Origin: Ypsolopha sequella
Lineage: Eukaryota > Arthropoda > Insecta > Lepidoptera > Ypsolophidae
Length of the DNA stretch: 64,000 nucleotides
Direction: 5' to 3'
Assembly: GCA_934047225.1 (NCBI GenBank)
Contig: CAKOHE010000013.1
Span: forward strand, 186,001-250,000
In this document: in pieces, positions 24,473 to 36,222 of the stretch
Layout of the letters: each line of letters starts with the position of its first letter
Position numbering within the stretch: position 1 is the first letter of the stretch
Program-made: the position numbers and the translations under genes
The notes under the pieces: model-generated
Told to the model about the DNA's origin: nothing
The model's input: the letters and a program-made list of their open reading frames with translations, nothing else
Databases searched by the model: none

Positions 24473-24860
24473 GGTTAAAAACGTCACTAAGCGTAAAGTG
24501 CATAGCTTACCTTTGTTTTTCTTTTTTAGACGTAAAAATTGAAAAACCTTTTGGTATGTGGCAATTGACACCAATAGTTCAGTATCAGTCAGATTTATAA
24601 AGCATGAGTTTGAAATTTAATGCACAATTAGTCATGGTCTTATCCAAACAAAGTTAAACTGCATTTTAAGTTGGTTTTGAAAAGATTATGACTAATTGTG
24701 CTTTATAAACCTCACTCATACCATAGACGAATCGTCCATGCTCATACTGAACTATTGGCGTCGATTGCCGCAGACTAAATTGTCTTTCAATCTTTTGATG
24801 TCTTAACAAGAAAAACAAAGTTAAGTTATGCACTTTGCGCTAAATAACTGACGTTTGACC
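24473..24860. mobile_element. TTAA-flanked foldback MITE, 388 bp
   Basis: TTAA at 24469-24472 and 24861-24864. Ends GGTTAAAAACGTCA and TGACGTTTGACC are inverted. The arms remain complementary for tens of bases (AAGTGCATAGCTTA... against ...TAAGTTATGCACTT). No coding capacity. Confidence 0.75.
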
Positions 24861-25056
24861 TTAACTCAAGAAAGGCCAATTATGATAAAATTGGACAAGA
24901 AGGTGAAGAATTACGTTAAGACTATTACCATATTATTAAGACGCCTCTCAGCAATTTAATAATTTATTTTATTTAAAATAAACGTTCCAAATTTAAACAT
25001 GTGCGAGACTAGCACTGTTTTTTCTGATAAAATAACAGTTCTTTTTGTTGTTACAG

Positions 25057-25116
25057 AAACCATCTAATGGAAGCATTAGCAGCAAACCCACCTTTAGAAT
25101 CTGACGATGATAAAAA
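25057..25116 (+). CDS. Internal exon of an unidentified host gene
   Basis: A 60-bp exon with a pyrimidine-rich acceptor (TTTTTGTTGTTACAG) and consensus donor GTAAGT. The only open frame begins one base in and encodes 19 residues, starting NHLMEALAANPPLESDDD, leaving two bases of a split lysine codon. The next exon at 26066 completes it in phase, which argues strongly that both are real. The product is acidic and Leu/Ala-rich with no motif that I recognise. Upstream exons are not visible in the window. Function unknown. Confidence 0.65.
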
Positions 25117-26065
25117 GTAAGTTACTCTAACTTCACTTCATTTGGGAAATTGCGATGTCACAATTTTTATAACTTATGCGATTCGCACCCTAGTTTTTCA
25201 AAATCAATTTTAAACAATCGTTCGTGACGCCTATAGACCTTCATCGCCAGGAATTATCATTTGCTATGTAACTTCTAAAAGAAGAATAAAAAAATCCAAA
25301 AACCTTTATACGACGACAAAAAAAATTTACACCTGATTTATATAAATAAAGCCTTATCTTATCCAAACTAAGCTTTGTCCACCTGTGAAAACGACATGAA
25401 AATCCGTTCAGTAGTTTCGGAGATGTGCGCGAATAAACAAACAGACAGACAGACAGAAGATTTGTGTTCTGTTTCCCTTTTTTGGTCACTCCCTTTCTAT
25501 TTTTATTATTTATTTATTTAATAATTACTGTTCTTCAATGTTCAACACCGGGTTCTACTTTTTTATTATATGTATTGACGATTTATAAAGAAGATATTTT
25601 CGATGGTCGTAAATAAAGTATTGTGTGCAAATGTACATACTTAGACTTTGGGACACTTGCAAAACTATTACGAAACGAACAAAACACGCGCTTGTGTCCC
25701 AATGTCTCACATTATGTTACAGTTGCATTATGCTTTTATTTTCAATTAAGTTGCTATAATTAATAAAATAAAAAAATATATATATTGCCTTTATCAGCTT
25801 GTTTCTTTTGTTTTTTATATATAATTATATAGGTAAATACACATAAATGAGACACAATTAATATAGGATAACACAATAGAGTCCAAGATATATTTAGGGC
25901 CCCACTGGGCCCAGGATCAGTTGCAGTAATTTAATGGTGACATTATGAATATGAACATATGACATATGAATTATCTGTCATCCTGTCACCATTATTACTC
26001 CAACTGATGCCGGGCCCATAAACCATTTTAATAAAAGTAAATTATAATTATAATTATTTTGACAG
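25117..26065 (+). other. Intron of the unidentified host gene, with a repeat inside
   Basis: Runs from GTAAGT to TTTTGACAG. It contains a dispersed repeat near 25360-25465 (AAAATCCGTTCAGTAG...ACAGACAGACAGACAG), common in insect genomes. Confidence 0.6.
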
Positions 26066-26150
26066 GCGAATGGAGACTTTAGTGGAAGGTTTCAAGAAAA
26101 GGATGGAGCTTCAGCTGGCGAGTTTGAACTGCAATATGGAGACTGTCTAA
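26066..26150 (+). CDS. Terminal coding exon of the unidentified host gene
   Basis: The acceptor AATTATTTTGACAG is followed by one base that completes the split codon, then 27 codons and TAA at 26148-26150. The C-terminal residues (RMETLVEGFKKRMELQLASL, then NCNMETV) are charged and could form a short amphipathic helix or coiled coil. Together the two exons give the last 47 residues. I do not recognise the family. Downstream sequence would be 3' untranslated; no convincing AATAAA sits close by. Confidence 0.65.
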
Positions 26151-27063
26151 AGTAGGTGACGAATTGCAACTCTATTTTTATACGTGTAGAGCTTTTAATT
26201 GTTTGGGTAATGGGTGTAGAAGCTTTGTTATATCACTTTTAAAACGAGTATTATTTAAGTTAGTTTAAGAGATAATTTATCTGTAAATAACGTATATTTA
26301 GTAATAATCAAGATGGTTTTGCAATAAGGTAATATTTATTATGTTATAAATAGCATGAAGTATAAAATACAAATCACATGTAAAATTATAGAAAATGTTT
26401 TCATTTCACGGCATCGATTTTAGCTTGTAACTCTGAAATAGAAACTTGTAGTATTAGGGACTTATTTTATTTATTTGTTTATTACACTTTTTGTACATTC
26501 ACACACATATTTAACAACACAATGACCCCTATTCTGAAGCAAGTGCCCTAAACTGACGTTTATAAAAAGTGCTCTAAAATTAAGTTTCCATGACTTAAAA
26601 TTTTTAGGTATTCTGAAGCTGGCGTTTAGAAACGTCAAATTGAAATTGTTACTAAATTTACGATGACAGCACTAAAGCAATTCAACTTAAGGGTTTTTAG
26701 CGTTTTTGTTATTCTGAAGCAACAAATTAGAGCGTTAAATTGGGTTGACAGCTCTAATATTAGGAAAATTTAGGTTGCACCTATTTAGATGCGCTCTAAA
26801 ATATTTACTAAGTTTTATGCAAGTTTTTTCAGCATTTTCACCAGTATTGGTAACTTTTATTTGGTTTCTAGGTCGATAAGAACAATCAATGGTGTGTGCA
26901 AGCACTTTATCTTATTATATAATCCAGCAGTTTAGCTAAAATTTGTGTGAAAAACGCCTATGATTTCATGTGAATTTTGTTTGTACCATTGCAATTCATC
27001 AAATAAATTTGATGATTATGTCATATTCCATGTGTTAATTAATCAGCAGAAGTCAATCTATGC
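26151..27063. other. Likely 3' UTR, then an old dispersed repeat
   Basis: The first few hundred bases may be 3' UTR. From about 26520 to 26860 the phrase TATTCTGAAGC recurs three times between GCTCTAA-type words, suggesting a degenerate repeat element. No coding signal. Confidence 0.4.
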
Positions 27064-27190
27064 ATCAGCCTGTCTTCGTACATTGCTGGACATAGGCCTT
27101 TCCAAGATTTCGCCTCTCTTGGTGGTCCAAGAGGAAGTGATGCCCATCATACTCACACGCTGGGCAGGCGGGTTGGTGAGCACGGTGCCA
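27064..27190 (+). repeat. LINE-associated dispersed repeat
   Basis: CAGCCTGTCTTCGTACATTG followed by CTGGACATAGGCCTTTCCAAG matches a phrase repeatedly found next to non-LTR retrotransposons in Lepidoptera (family knowledge). It is truncated here. Confidence 0.5.
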
Positions 27191-28988
27191 AAACTCTCGC
27201 ATTAGTGACACCACTGCCCGTCACCAGTCTGTTTTGTTTAACGCCCAGCTATAACGGTCTTAGACATTGTGGGCTACCTAGTTGTGCCTGTTTGAGAGCT
27301 GTCCTCTTATTCTCCCCGAATAACTTAACTCGGGTGGGTTTGCTAATAAGGTAGTGGTATAATCGAGCCGCAGCAGTAAATAATATAAAAGGGAAAGTTT
27401 TTATATTTATTATTAAAATTTCATGTTAAAAAATTACAATCAATCACAACCCGGCAATCTATTATAGTGCAGTACGGCCCGACCCACTGAGCTATCGTAA
27501 GGCTGTGCTGCACAAAAGCAAAGTTTAAACGACTAGAATCCTCATCTATACAATCTACAGAAAAATACAAGGCTAAATCATCTGCATATTGTAAGACATT
27601 CTAAATCATAAGTTTAGTGTATAAGCTATATAACAGATGGCTAAGAACGGAACCTTGAGGAAGACCTTACCAAACCTTTCTGGGTGGTAATAAAGATTTT
27701 TGGCTTCTTATTATGATATTTCTATCCATCAAAATACTGCATATGAGGCGAACTAACATCCCTGGGCTACCCAAGAGACCTTATTTTTGTTTGAGGACAG
27801 GAATAAGTACCTACGTTATCATATGCAGCAATAATATGTAGGTTTTGAAATCAATATGAATATCAGTCGTTAAAATAGATAAATTGTTAATAGTGCTCAT
27901 ACCTTTTCTAAAGTCAAACTGAGAAAGCTGGTCAGAATAATTTCCAATGCTCTCTACAAAGCTTTTCGACAGGTCAAAAAACTGCAAACCGACGCGACAA
28001 AGTCGTATGTGAATAAAAAGTAGCCAGATGCTTGCTGCTAATGTAATAGTGCACTATTTTTATTAAATTGTTTTGCTGATTGTCGTACATCTAACAATTT
28101 GATCGCCAAGGTAATATTTTAACATATTTAAGAAAAATAAAATGTTTTATGAGGCTATTTATAACAAAAAAAAAAAAATATTAACACGTACATGTACATC
28201 GCCGTGGTGGGTCAAAATGACCGGCACCTGTGTATTATATACCCTAAAGCGTTTTAAAAGAAGCTTATAACTCCATTCAAACACTTTTACCTATGAAAGA
28301 TCTCTTTTAGATCACAGAGTGTTATAATAGGTATTTATAACACTACTTTACTTCTTAGGCAGATGCAATAGCTCTATAACACGCCTCTGTATTTCCTTGG
28401 GCATAAAAGTTACCTTTTTATGGCTACTGTACGACCTGCCTGTTGAAGAACTTTTAAATACGCTGCTTTACAGCTTAAGAATAACAATAAAGCCCTTGTA
28501 CAGCTATTATACAGCATTCAGGCTGGCCAAAGGCTATTTAAGCAGCTTGTGTGTTAGTTGGGTTCGGGGGGGGGGGGAGGGGAGGGAGTTTGCAAGTAAG
28601 GGTGGTACCTCCACATCGACATCAACTATAATGTATTAATGAGGCGTTAAAATGTGAAAAACATGCTGTTAAACACGCTTTTCGGGCACTGTGGAAATGG
28701 CGAGAATTAATGAATAAAATATTCAAAATAATCTTACGACAAATAATGTGTACAACTAAATACTTATGCGTGATATTAACTGATTAAACCTCTGGCGCAA
28801 GTACACGTTCGTCAGTACTGTGCCACGTAAAATGTCTCCGATATGGCAATAAGGAATATTTGCACGTTTGCTATACTGTAGCTAATGTGGGCTTTGATGA
28901 AATTGGATACAATAATAATACTCGTGATACAATTAAATCGTTTTATTTTCTCATAAATATCGTCTGCTTTGCAATGATACCACCCTAT
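27191..28988. other. No gene recognised
   Basis: Mixed AT-rich DNA. A G-run near 28566-28580 and short unrecognised open frames are the only landmarks. Confidence 0.45.
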
Positions 28989-29530
28989 TTAGGGTTCCGT
29001 TCCTCGAAATAAAAGAACGGAACCCTTATAGGATCACTTTGTTGTCCGTCTGTCTGTCTGTCACGATCCTTTTGCTCGGGCCCCGTATGACATATCAAGT
29101 TGAAACTGATAATTCTTACGAAGTCAACGGCCCCATGGTGCTGTAAAAAAATCAACTCGACGCGAAAAAAAGTTATTGCACTTTACATAATCAATTTCAA
29201 ACAAACTTTTGTCACTCGCAAGGGAATCAAAAAATAGAAGGCGCTTTTCATTGACTCAAAAAATTTAAATTTAGTTCACAGGTAGGTCTTATAGCACACA
29301 CAGAAAAAAATCTGAAAATTACATATATTTATATATTTAGGCAGTTATCAATGTCCAACTTAATTAGACCCTTTAGGTACATATTTATATGTATATACAT
29401 AGTTTCATAGATCGTCAGTGTCAAGTAAAGTTGGTCTTTAATATTTACCATGTTTTTGGGGTTCCGTACCCGTATTGTGTGGTGGTAAGGAACCCTTTGT
29501 GCGCGAGTTTTGTTGTTATACCAACGCTCC
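28989..29530 (+). repeat. GGGTTCCGTA dispersed family, copy 1
   Basis: Begins TAGGGTTCCGTTCCTC, has the inner inverted partner ACGGAACCC, then CTTTGTTGTCCGTCTGTCTG and GCTCGGGCCCCGTATGA, and ends near CCGTATTGTGTGGTGG. The copy at 57498-57950 has the same order of landmarks. No protein coding. Confidence 0.7.
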
Positions 29531-29569
29531 TTCACATACACATACTTACATACATGCACTCACTCTATC

Positions 29570-29950
29570 ACTTGAATAGACATGAACTCGCTTCAATTGC
29601 CCGTTTTATAAAACATTCATATTTAACAATGATTAATGGGAAGAAAACATCTTGATAATAAGGATAAAATTTTGAAACCTAGGAATTAAACATAAAAATA
29701 ACAATAAAATATTCATCAGAAATAAATGAACAACCCAACAGATTCCCCTTTAAAATTAACATTTACAGAACCCTCCTTTTATAAAGGTAAACTCGTCAAG
29801 CTACATCAGCCTATTAAATTTTTCATAAGTTTCCTTGAATGACGCTACATGTGGTCACGTGATACAGCCTGTCTAGACTTCATGGCGCCTAATTCGAACG
29901 TCTGTCTAGACTTTGTGTCGCCATCAATTGAGACACCTATTTTTCAGAAA
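29570..29950. repeat. Dispersed repeat flanking the Copia on the left
   Basis: Shares ACCCTCCTTTTATAAA, GACGCTACATGTGGTCACGT and CCTGTCTAGACTTCATGG with 38590-38885, in the same orientation on the other side of the Copia element. Confidence 0.75.
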
Positions 29951-30108
29951 CAAAATGAAAACCCTTAAAAGGCTTTCCAGGTAAATTTGTTTAAATGTAA
30001 TCTATTTTATTTTATTTTCAATGTCACTAATCATTGATAAAATTCTCAAACAAATACGAATCTAAAGTAAACCAGAGTTGTAAATCATGTACAAATGTTA
30101 TTACTATC

Positions 30109-30335
30109 TATTAACTGTTAGGATTCTTGCAGGGATATTGATGAAAATACCAGGAATTTCTCGTTAAATGTATTTATCAAACAGGAACACATGTACCACA
30201 CAATAATAGCAAAAAGCAAGAGAGCGCACCAAGCGGCCGGAAAAGGAACCAAAAAGTTTTCTTTTATCTGACAGTGGAGAGAGGCAAAGGATACTTAAAT
30301 CTATAATGCCTAGATATAAAATTTCATTCTTAACA
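30109..30335 (-). repeat. 3' LTR of the minus-strand Copia
   Basis: 227 bp. On the minus strand it starts TGTTAAGAATG and ends CAGTTAATA. It differs from 38315-38541 at two bases (TCTCG/TTTCG and ATAAAATTT/ATAACATTT). Confidence 0.92.
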
Positions 30336-30346
30336 CTCCCTCTAAA
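30336..30346 (-). other. Polypurine tract
   Basis: On the minus strand TTTAGAGGGAG abuts the 3' LTR; this is where plus-strand DNA synthesis would start. Confidence 0.8.
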
Positions 30347-30416
30347 TTTTATAATAAAAATACAAGACAAAAATACCAAAACAAGAAAATATTACATTCT
30401 CTTTAAATGAAACGTT

Positions 30417-31979
30417 CTATACAATTATTTGCTCTCTAAGTGATAGAAATTTATTAGCCGGCAGAGCTTTAGTCAAAATATCTGCTAGCTGCTTAGCACT
30501 CTCAATATATTTAATTAAAAAGTGATCCTGCTCCACTTTCTCTCTAATAAATTTATATTTGATATCAATATGTTTAGTGCGTTTATGGAACATATTGTTG
30601 TGAATTAATTTTATCGCACTCTGGTTATCAACATGCAATGTTATACAATACTGCACAGAGTCAATATCTATCAAAAATTGTTTAAGCCACAAAATTTCTT
30701 TTGATGCCTCACAGGCAGCCATAAACTCGGCTTCTGTGGTTGATAAAGCAATTGTTTGTTGTTTCTGACTAGACCATGTGATTGGTCCCCCATTCAAAAA
30801 GAAAATGTAGCCTGTTGTTGACTTTCTACTATCCAAATCTCCTGCAAAATCTGAATCTGAATACCCAACTAAGTCTCTTTGACTTTTATACATTATACAC
30901 AGATCTTTACTATTAATTAAATATCTTATAATTCTCTTTAATGCATTTACATGATCTTGACTTGGATTGTTTATATATCTGCTTAAAAGATTGACAGCAT
31001 ATGAGATATCTGGTCTCGATACAGAAGCTAAAAACAGCAGTGACCCAATAGCTTCTCTATATGGAAAATCAACCACAACATGATTGTCTTGATTTTTAGT
31101 TATAACAACATTTACATCAGCTGGAGTACAGCTAGGATTAGCATTACACATGTTGAACCGTTTTATTATCTGTTCAATATAAGACTTTTGTGAAATGTAA
31201 ATACAGTCATCACATCTAGCTATTTCCATTCCAACAAAACAATTTAATTCTAATTCTTTTATTTTAAAGCTTTGTTTCAAAGAATCTATGATTTTACACA
31301 AAACTGCGTCATTTTCTGACATAATAAGGGCATCATCGACATATATTACTAATAATACTTTTACACTTTCAAAAATTCCAACAAAAACACAATTGTCAGC
31401 TTGAGATTGAACAAATCCTAGGTTTTGAAACAGGAAATCTGTAAACTTTTTATTCCAGCACCTAGAAGACTGTTTCAGTCCATATAAAGACTTATTTAAT
31501 TTGCAAATTGTATTTTTAGGTAATTTTACTCCCTCTGGAACTTCAATGAAAATTTCCTCTTTTAATTCCCCATAAAGAAAAGCAGTTTTTACATCAAACT
31601 GTCTAATAAATAATTTGTTACTTGCAGCTAAACTTAACAAGATTCTTATTGAATCATACCTGGTAGTAGGTGAAAAAGTTTCACCATAATCTAAACCTTT
31701 TATTTGGGTAAATCCACGAGCACATAGACGAGCCTTAAATCTGTCCACTTTACCATCTTGATTTCTTTTAATATCAAAAACCCATTTTGTAGTTATGGTT
31801 CTCTGGTCTGTTTTCTCAACTACAGACCAAGTCTTATTCTCCTCATGTGCTTGAAGTTCCTCTTCGACAGCCATCAACCATTTTTCTTTCTCATAACCAT
31901 TTATCGCTTGTTCATATGTCAATGGGATGTTTAGCTCAACCAGATTAGCTTCATACCCTCTATTAATTTTTGGTCTTAA
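30417..31979 (-). pseudogene. Copia reverse transcriptase and RNase H region
   Basis: An uninterrupted frame of about 520 codons. RT: KWVF and KARLCARGF in the fingers, FDVKTAFLYG carrying the first catalytic Asp, SLYGLKQS, and YVDD carrying the other two Asp residues. A variant NCFVGMEI replaces the usual YFLGMEI. RNase H: SDSDFAG (D), STTEAEF (E), HVDNQSA (D), and KHIDIKYKFIRE near the end. Stop at 30417-30419, about 80 bp from the 3' LTR. All catalytic residues are intact, but the upstream pol is cut off by the TTAA element, whose edge supplies the apparent start codon, so this segment alone cannot give a normal polyprotein. Confidence 0.92.
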
Positions 31980-34900
31980 GGCCCCAGACTCTCCTTGCAA
32001 CATTTCGCTTTCATCTTACCTGAGGCTTTAGAAGTGGCGCTCCCCCCGCTGCATTAAGATGTTAGAGACCGCACCTGAATGTTGCTCTTCGCTAAATGAG
32101 TGTACGATTACTTAAAATTTGACATGTGAAGATTTTTAATTATTCAAGTAACGGTAATTTACAAAGTTTGGTTTGTTTATCGGAACAAACAAAATGAATT
32201 TGCAAAAGCAAAATAAACAAAAGTAAATCTACCTGAAATAGATGGGTTATTGGTAGCAGTAAGAGTGATTAGTATTCAGACACAATACATTTTATAGGTC
32301 ATGCAATTATTTGCAGATTTTTACCGAAGGGGTGTCAAGAGGTGTTCCGAGTGTGAACTGTGAGATGCAAGTCATAAGTCCACCCATACGTGTGCCTATA
32401 AGTACACCCGCGTTTCTCTGATGATTATTACGTCTCAACGTGATGAGCCCTATCGCTCTAAGGAAACCTGCATGCCCTAAAAAGCGTGTAGTTGTGCCCG
32501 AAAATTTCTTTATTCATCAAGATTTTCATTTAACTAATGCCTGACATAAAAAATACCTTTATAAAATTTGGAAATGTAGAAAATTAATAATCAAATCGTA
32601 ACAATGAAAACATTTAAAATGATGTATTCCTAATACTCACACACATATTACAATCAGTTCTTTAAGAGGGCGCCGAGCAAAATAATCTAAAACGACAGTC
32701 ACTGTTAAATTGATTTATTGAATAATATTTCAATGATAGATAAATAAAATATATATTTATTATCACAGAGAATGTATCTACACCTCCGCTGCAGCAAATA
32801 TTTAAAATAACTTATGGTGTAAGAAACAAATCTATCTAAAGTAGGCCCAAAATCGAAAAAAGGTATTGGGGTTTTAGTAATTTCAATAACTTAACTGTCG
32901 AATTTGGTCTCAACCACAATTCAAGACAATCACAAACGTTATAAAATACAACTGGGCAGTTTCACATTTTTTAAATTTTGTCTGGTAAATTAAATACGAT
33001 TTTTTCTGTTAAATTCAATAAACGCGACCACGATAAAAAAAGACCACGAGAGAACAAGCGAGGTGTCTAATCGTTCTACGCTCGGCGCAGCCTTAAGTAA
33101 TATAATATCAAAAATAGAAACTCTTACGGTAATTAAGTGTCTGTCAGTTTGTGTGTCCATGATTATGACTAAGGTGCAATAAAAAAGGAAAAAAAAATAG
33201 TTTTAGAAATGTGATGTTTTAATGATAAGAACCGCAGCTGGGTACGTTCTTTTGTTTTGATGCATTATTGTCTAGCACGTTGTTATCTCGACTGTCGGTT
33301 TTAGTGACTTCGATAGCTTTTTAAGATATTTTAAAGAAAAGTAAGTAAAGTAATAAAAAGGATGTAGCTTCGGCTTTAGTTATTCCAAAAAGTGGCGATA
33401 GCGGTGCTGGTATAAAATTTGTGTCACGCCATCCCCGTGGGTTTTTTAGACCACAACTTCTAAAATATGGCTTTACGGGTTTTCGAATTAACACACATTG
33501 ACATAACTTAATCTAAGCAAATTAGGGCATACAATTATCCGCAGATTTTTACTATCCGGATAACGGATAATGTATTATCCGGATAACCGGATACTTATGG
33601 TAAAAATTAAGGGTAGTAATAAAAGCTCCGAAAACTAAATTAAAACCACCCAAAAAACGGCCTACCGCAAACATCTTGAAAAAAAATACCGAGTCAAGTG
33701 CGAGTCAGACTCTAGTCAGAACTTAGGGTTCCGTATTGTGGATGATAAATTTAGTTATAATTTTTTTCGTGAATATCTCAACCGCTTTATTTTTTCTGTA
33801 TTTCTTACGTAAACGCATATTACCATGATTTTTTTCATATTTTTCGGTCCACCAGTTTTGGAGATAAGAGGGGGGACATACATTTTTCTATAGAGTTTCA
33901 AGGATTTCTCGAAATAGATGCAATTAAATATAGCCAAACTATATATTATTACAATAAGCTTTTTAATACCTACAATGTGATACCCATATTGTATTTTTAT
34001 AAATATTTTTTTTAATTTATTTTACTTTTTTATATGTTTAAATCACTTTAGTTTTCCCGGTTATTGGTCAGTTATGATTTCGGACATACACATTATTGTA
34101 GTTTTTTTAAAGATTTCACAAAACCAGTGCCAGTTAATATAGTAAAAGTATATATTTTTACAATCACCGTTTAAGTGTCTACAGTTTGATACCCATATTG
34201 TATTTTTAGGATATTTTTTATTTTTCTCACTTTTGTTTTGAAAATATTTTAAACAATTTCAAATTTTTCATATTTTTTTTACAATGTAATATGTAGGCAA
34301 ATTAATGCTATTTTGTGCCAAATTTCATGTCTTTATCTTTACGGTGCTAAAGTTATGATGCTGTGAAATACGGACAGACGTAGATTAGACTTTATTTTAT
34401 CGAAACAGGGATTTCTTAAAATATTCAAAAAATATTTTATCCATAGCTGTTTACTTATTAAATGATAAGTGCAATATTCAAGTACAGCAACTTTCATGAT
34501 ACAGTTCGCCTCTCCATAAGAATCTACGCGAGGGAAAGGGAGTAACCGTGCGAGCGGGAGGTAAAATGACGTCGAGCTACACAACACACGTCTGAACGCT
34601 GCGATGTCCCAGCGAAACTGAGGGAAATATCGACGCGTTTTGTGTTTTAAACTCTCATTAAGTTTCGATTTGATAAATGTTCTTAAAACATTTTTTTAAA
34701 TACCGTTTTTTCTATTCTATTCTACGTGTTTTAAATTTGACTACGCTAAACGATAGTTTTCTAGTAGAAAAAAAATATTTTATCAGTGGTTGAATTCATG
34801 AAATCACAACTATTTAAAGCACTCGAAATAAGAAAACTAAAGTATTATCCAAAAAAGTAACCAGGTAAGATTATTGTTGAAGATATGGGAATAAATGTTA

Positions 34901-35176
34901 CTTGAATATATTTCTTGTTTTTGTCATAATTTTTACGTGACGTGTGCATGAATGAGACTCTCAACGCGTAGAACATAAATAAAGGTATGTTTTAAGCCTA
35001 AAAAACCTATTAAAAGTAGCACCAAAGTAAATGAAAAAATAAGTTTTGAAATCTTCAAATTCCACACTATAAATTAACGTAAAATGTATTTTATTTATTG
35101 CTTTCTTACTAACTAAAATAAAATCTTTCTTTTCTGATAATTCTGCAAGAATACTGATTTTTAGGGGACTGGAGCC
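31980..35176. mobile_element. Large TTAA-flanked element, copy 2, inside the Copia pol
   Basis: TTAA at 31976-31979 and 35177-35180. Ends GGCCCCAGACTC and GGACTGGAGCC match copy 1 (4387-7857). It splits the Copia frame between the integrase C-terminal region and RT. The host frame is in register on the two sides once one TTAA copy is discounted, so the target was not otherwise damaged. No transposase frame inside. Confidence 0.88.
32666..33092. mobile_element. 427-bp TTAA-flanked element inside the larger TTAA element
   Basis: TTAA at 32662-32665 and 33093-33096. Copy 1 has the uninterrupted site TTCTTTAAGTAATATAAT near 5070, which proves insertion. The ends share inverted GCGCCGAGC (GAGGGCGCCGAGC at left, GCTCGGCGCAGCC at right). 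No coding capacity. Confidence 0.9.
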
Positions 35177-35180
35177 TTAA

Positions 35181-35481
35181 GTTTATGTTGCGTGGTTCTA
35201 TATTCTCAATAATCTGTGATGGCTCATAAGTTTCATCCAATTCATTGTTACTCGATGTACTGTTATCACTCGTGTTCTCAATTGTGTCATTTGGTTCAAC
35301 CAGTTTTGGTTCCTCATAACCAATAGGAGCATCATCCTCTCCGGGCAAAGGTAAGTCTTCTTGATTCTCAGGTCCAATGGAAATTTGAATGATGTTTTTC
35401 CTTATTTCAGGGCTCTTTGCCTCATCAAAAATCACATTCCTGGAAACCTTTATCTGATGAGTCACAGGATTATACATTCTG
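35181..35481 (-). pseudogene. Copia pol segment between integrase and RT
   Basis: About 100 codons, starting YRMYNPVTHQIKVSRNVIFD, the usual end of the Copia integrase C-terminal module. An acidic, Pro/Ser-rich linker follows, up to the TTAA element. The segment is bounded by the TA element (35484-36220) at its start and the TTAA element at its end. Confidence 0.85.
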
Positions 35482-35483
35482 TA

Positions 35484-36220
35484 AACTGCTGCCGTTAATT
35501 CGAGAGAATGATGACAGATGGAGTGAGGCGATATCTCAAAAAAATACGACAAGTCAACAAAAGCTTCTTCACGACAAAAATAAATAAAGGCACGTTAAAA
35601 AAATATCAACGGTACAACAAATGGGACGAAATAAATCGAAATCATGTTTATTTAAACTTTTTTTATAAATAAAAACCCTGGAATAGAATATATATACGAT
35701 CTTATTATTTGGTAAGGTATATCAGTTTTATAATACGACAACACTGCCTTACACCGCAGATATTATAAACCTTTTTCTGAAATGTCGATTCAAAAAGTCG
35801 AGGATTCATACTGCAGGCATTATGATTGCTGATTTGACAGAAATAACTTGACACATTTTATTGATTAAACAAATAACTTCATTCGGCTTCTATCTTTGTC
35901 CTCGAATATTATATGTATATATGCGATCCGTGTTTGTGTATTAAATTATTTGATTTGTAATTATTTTTTAAATTTTCGTTATTTTAGTAGGTAGTTTTTT
36001 TTATCGAAATTTACATTTTATTTGGTTGACTGGCACTAAGACATAAAATATATACGACAAAAATGCTTTATATTAACAAATGGGACCTTTTAACGATATA
36101 CAATCTACCCTAAAATCATCATGATAAATATAAAATATTGAAATGCAAAAAGTAAAAAAAAAGGTTTTAGCCCCTGACATTTGCAAACGTCACCATTCTC
36201 TCGAATGAACGGCCGGAGTT
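35484..36220. mobile_element. TA-flanked element (Tc1/mariner-type MITE), 737 bp, inside the Copia integrase
   Basis: TA at 35482-35483 and 36221-36222. The 32-bp terminal inverted repeats are AACTGCTGCCGTTAATTCGA at one end and AACTCCGGCCGTTCATTCGA at the other, each followed by GAGAATG(A/G)TGAC. A TA duplication fits the Tc1/mariner superfamily. No transposase frame, so non-autonomous. The Copia reading frame is continuous on either side apart from the duplicated TA. Confidence 0.88.
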
Positions 36221-36222
36221 TA

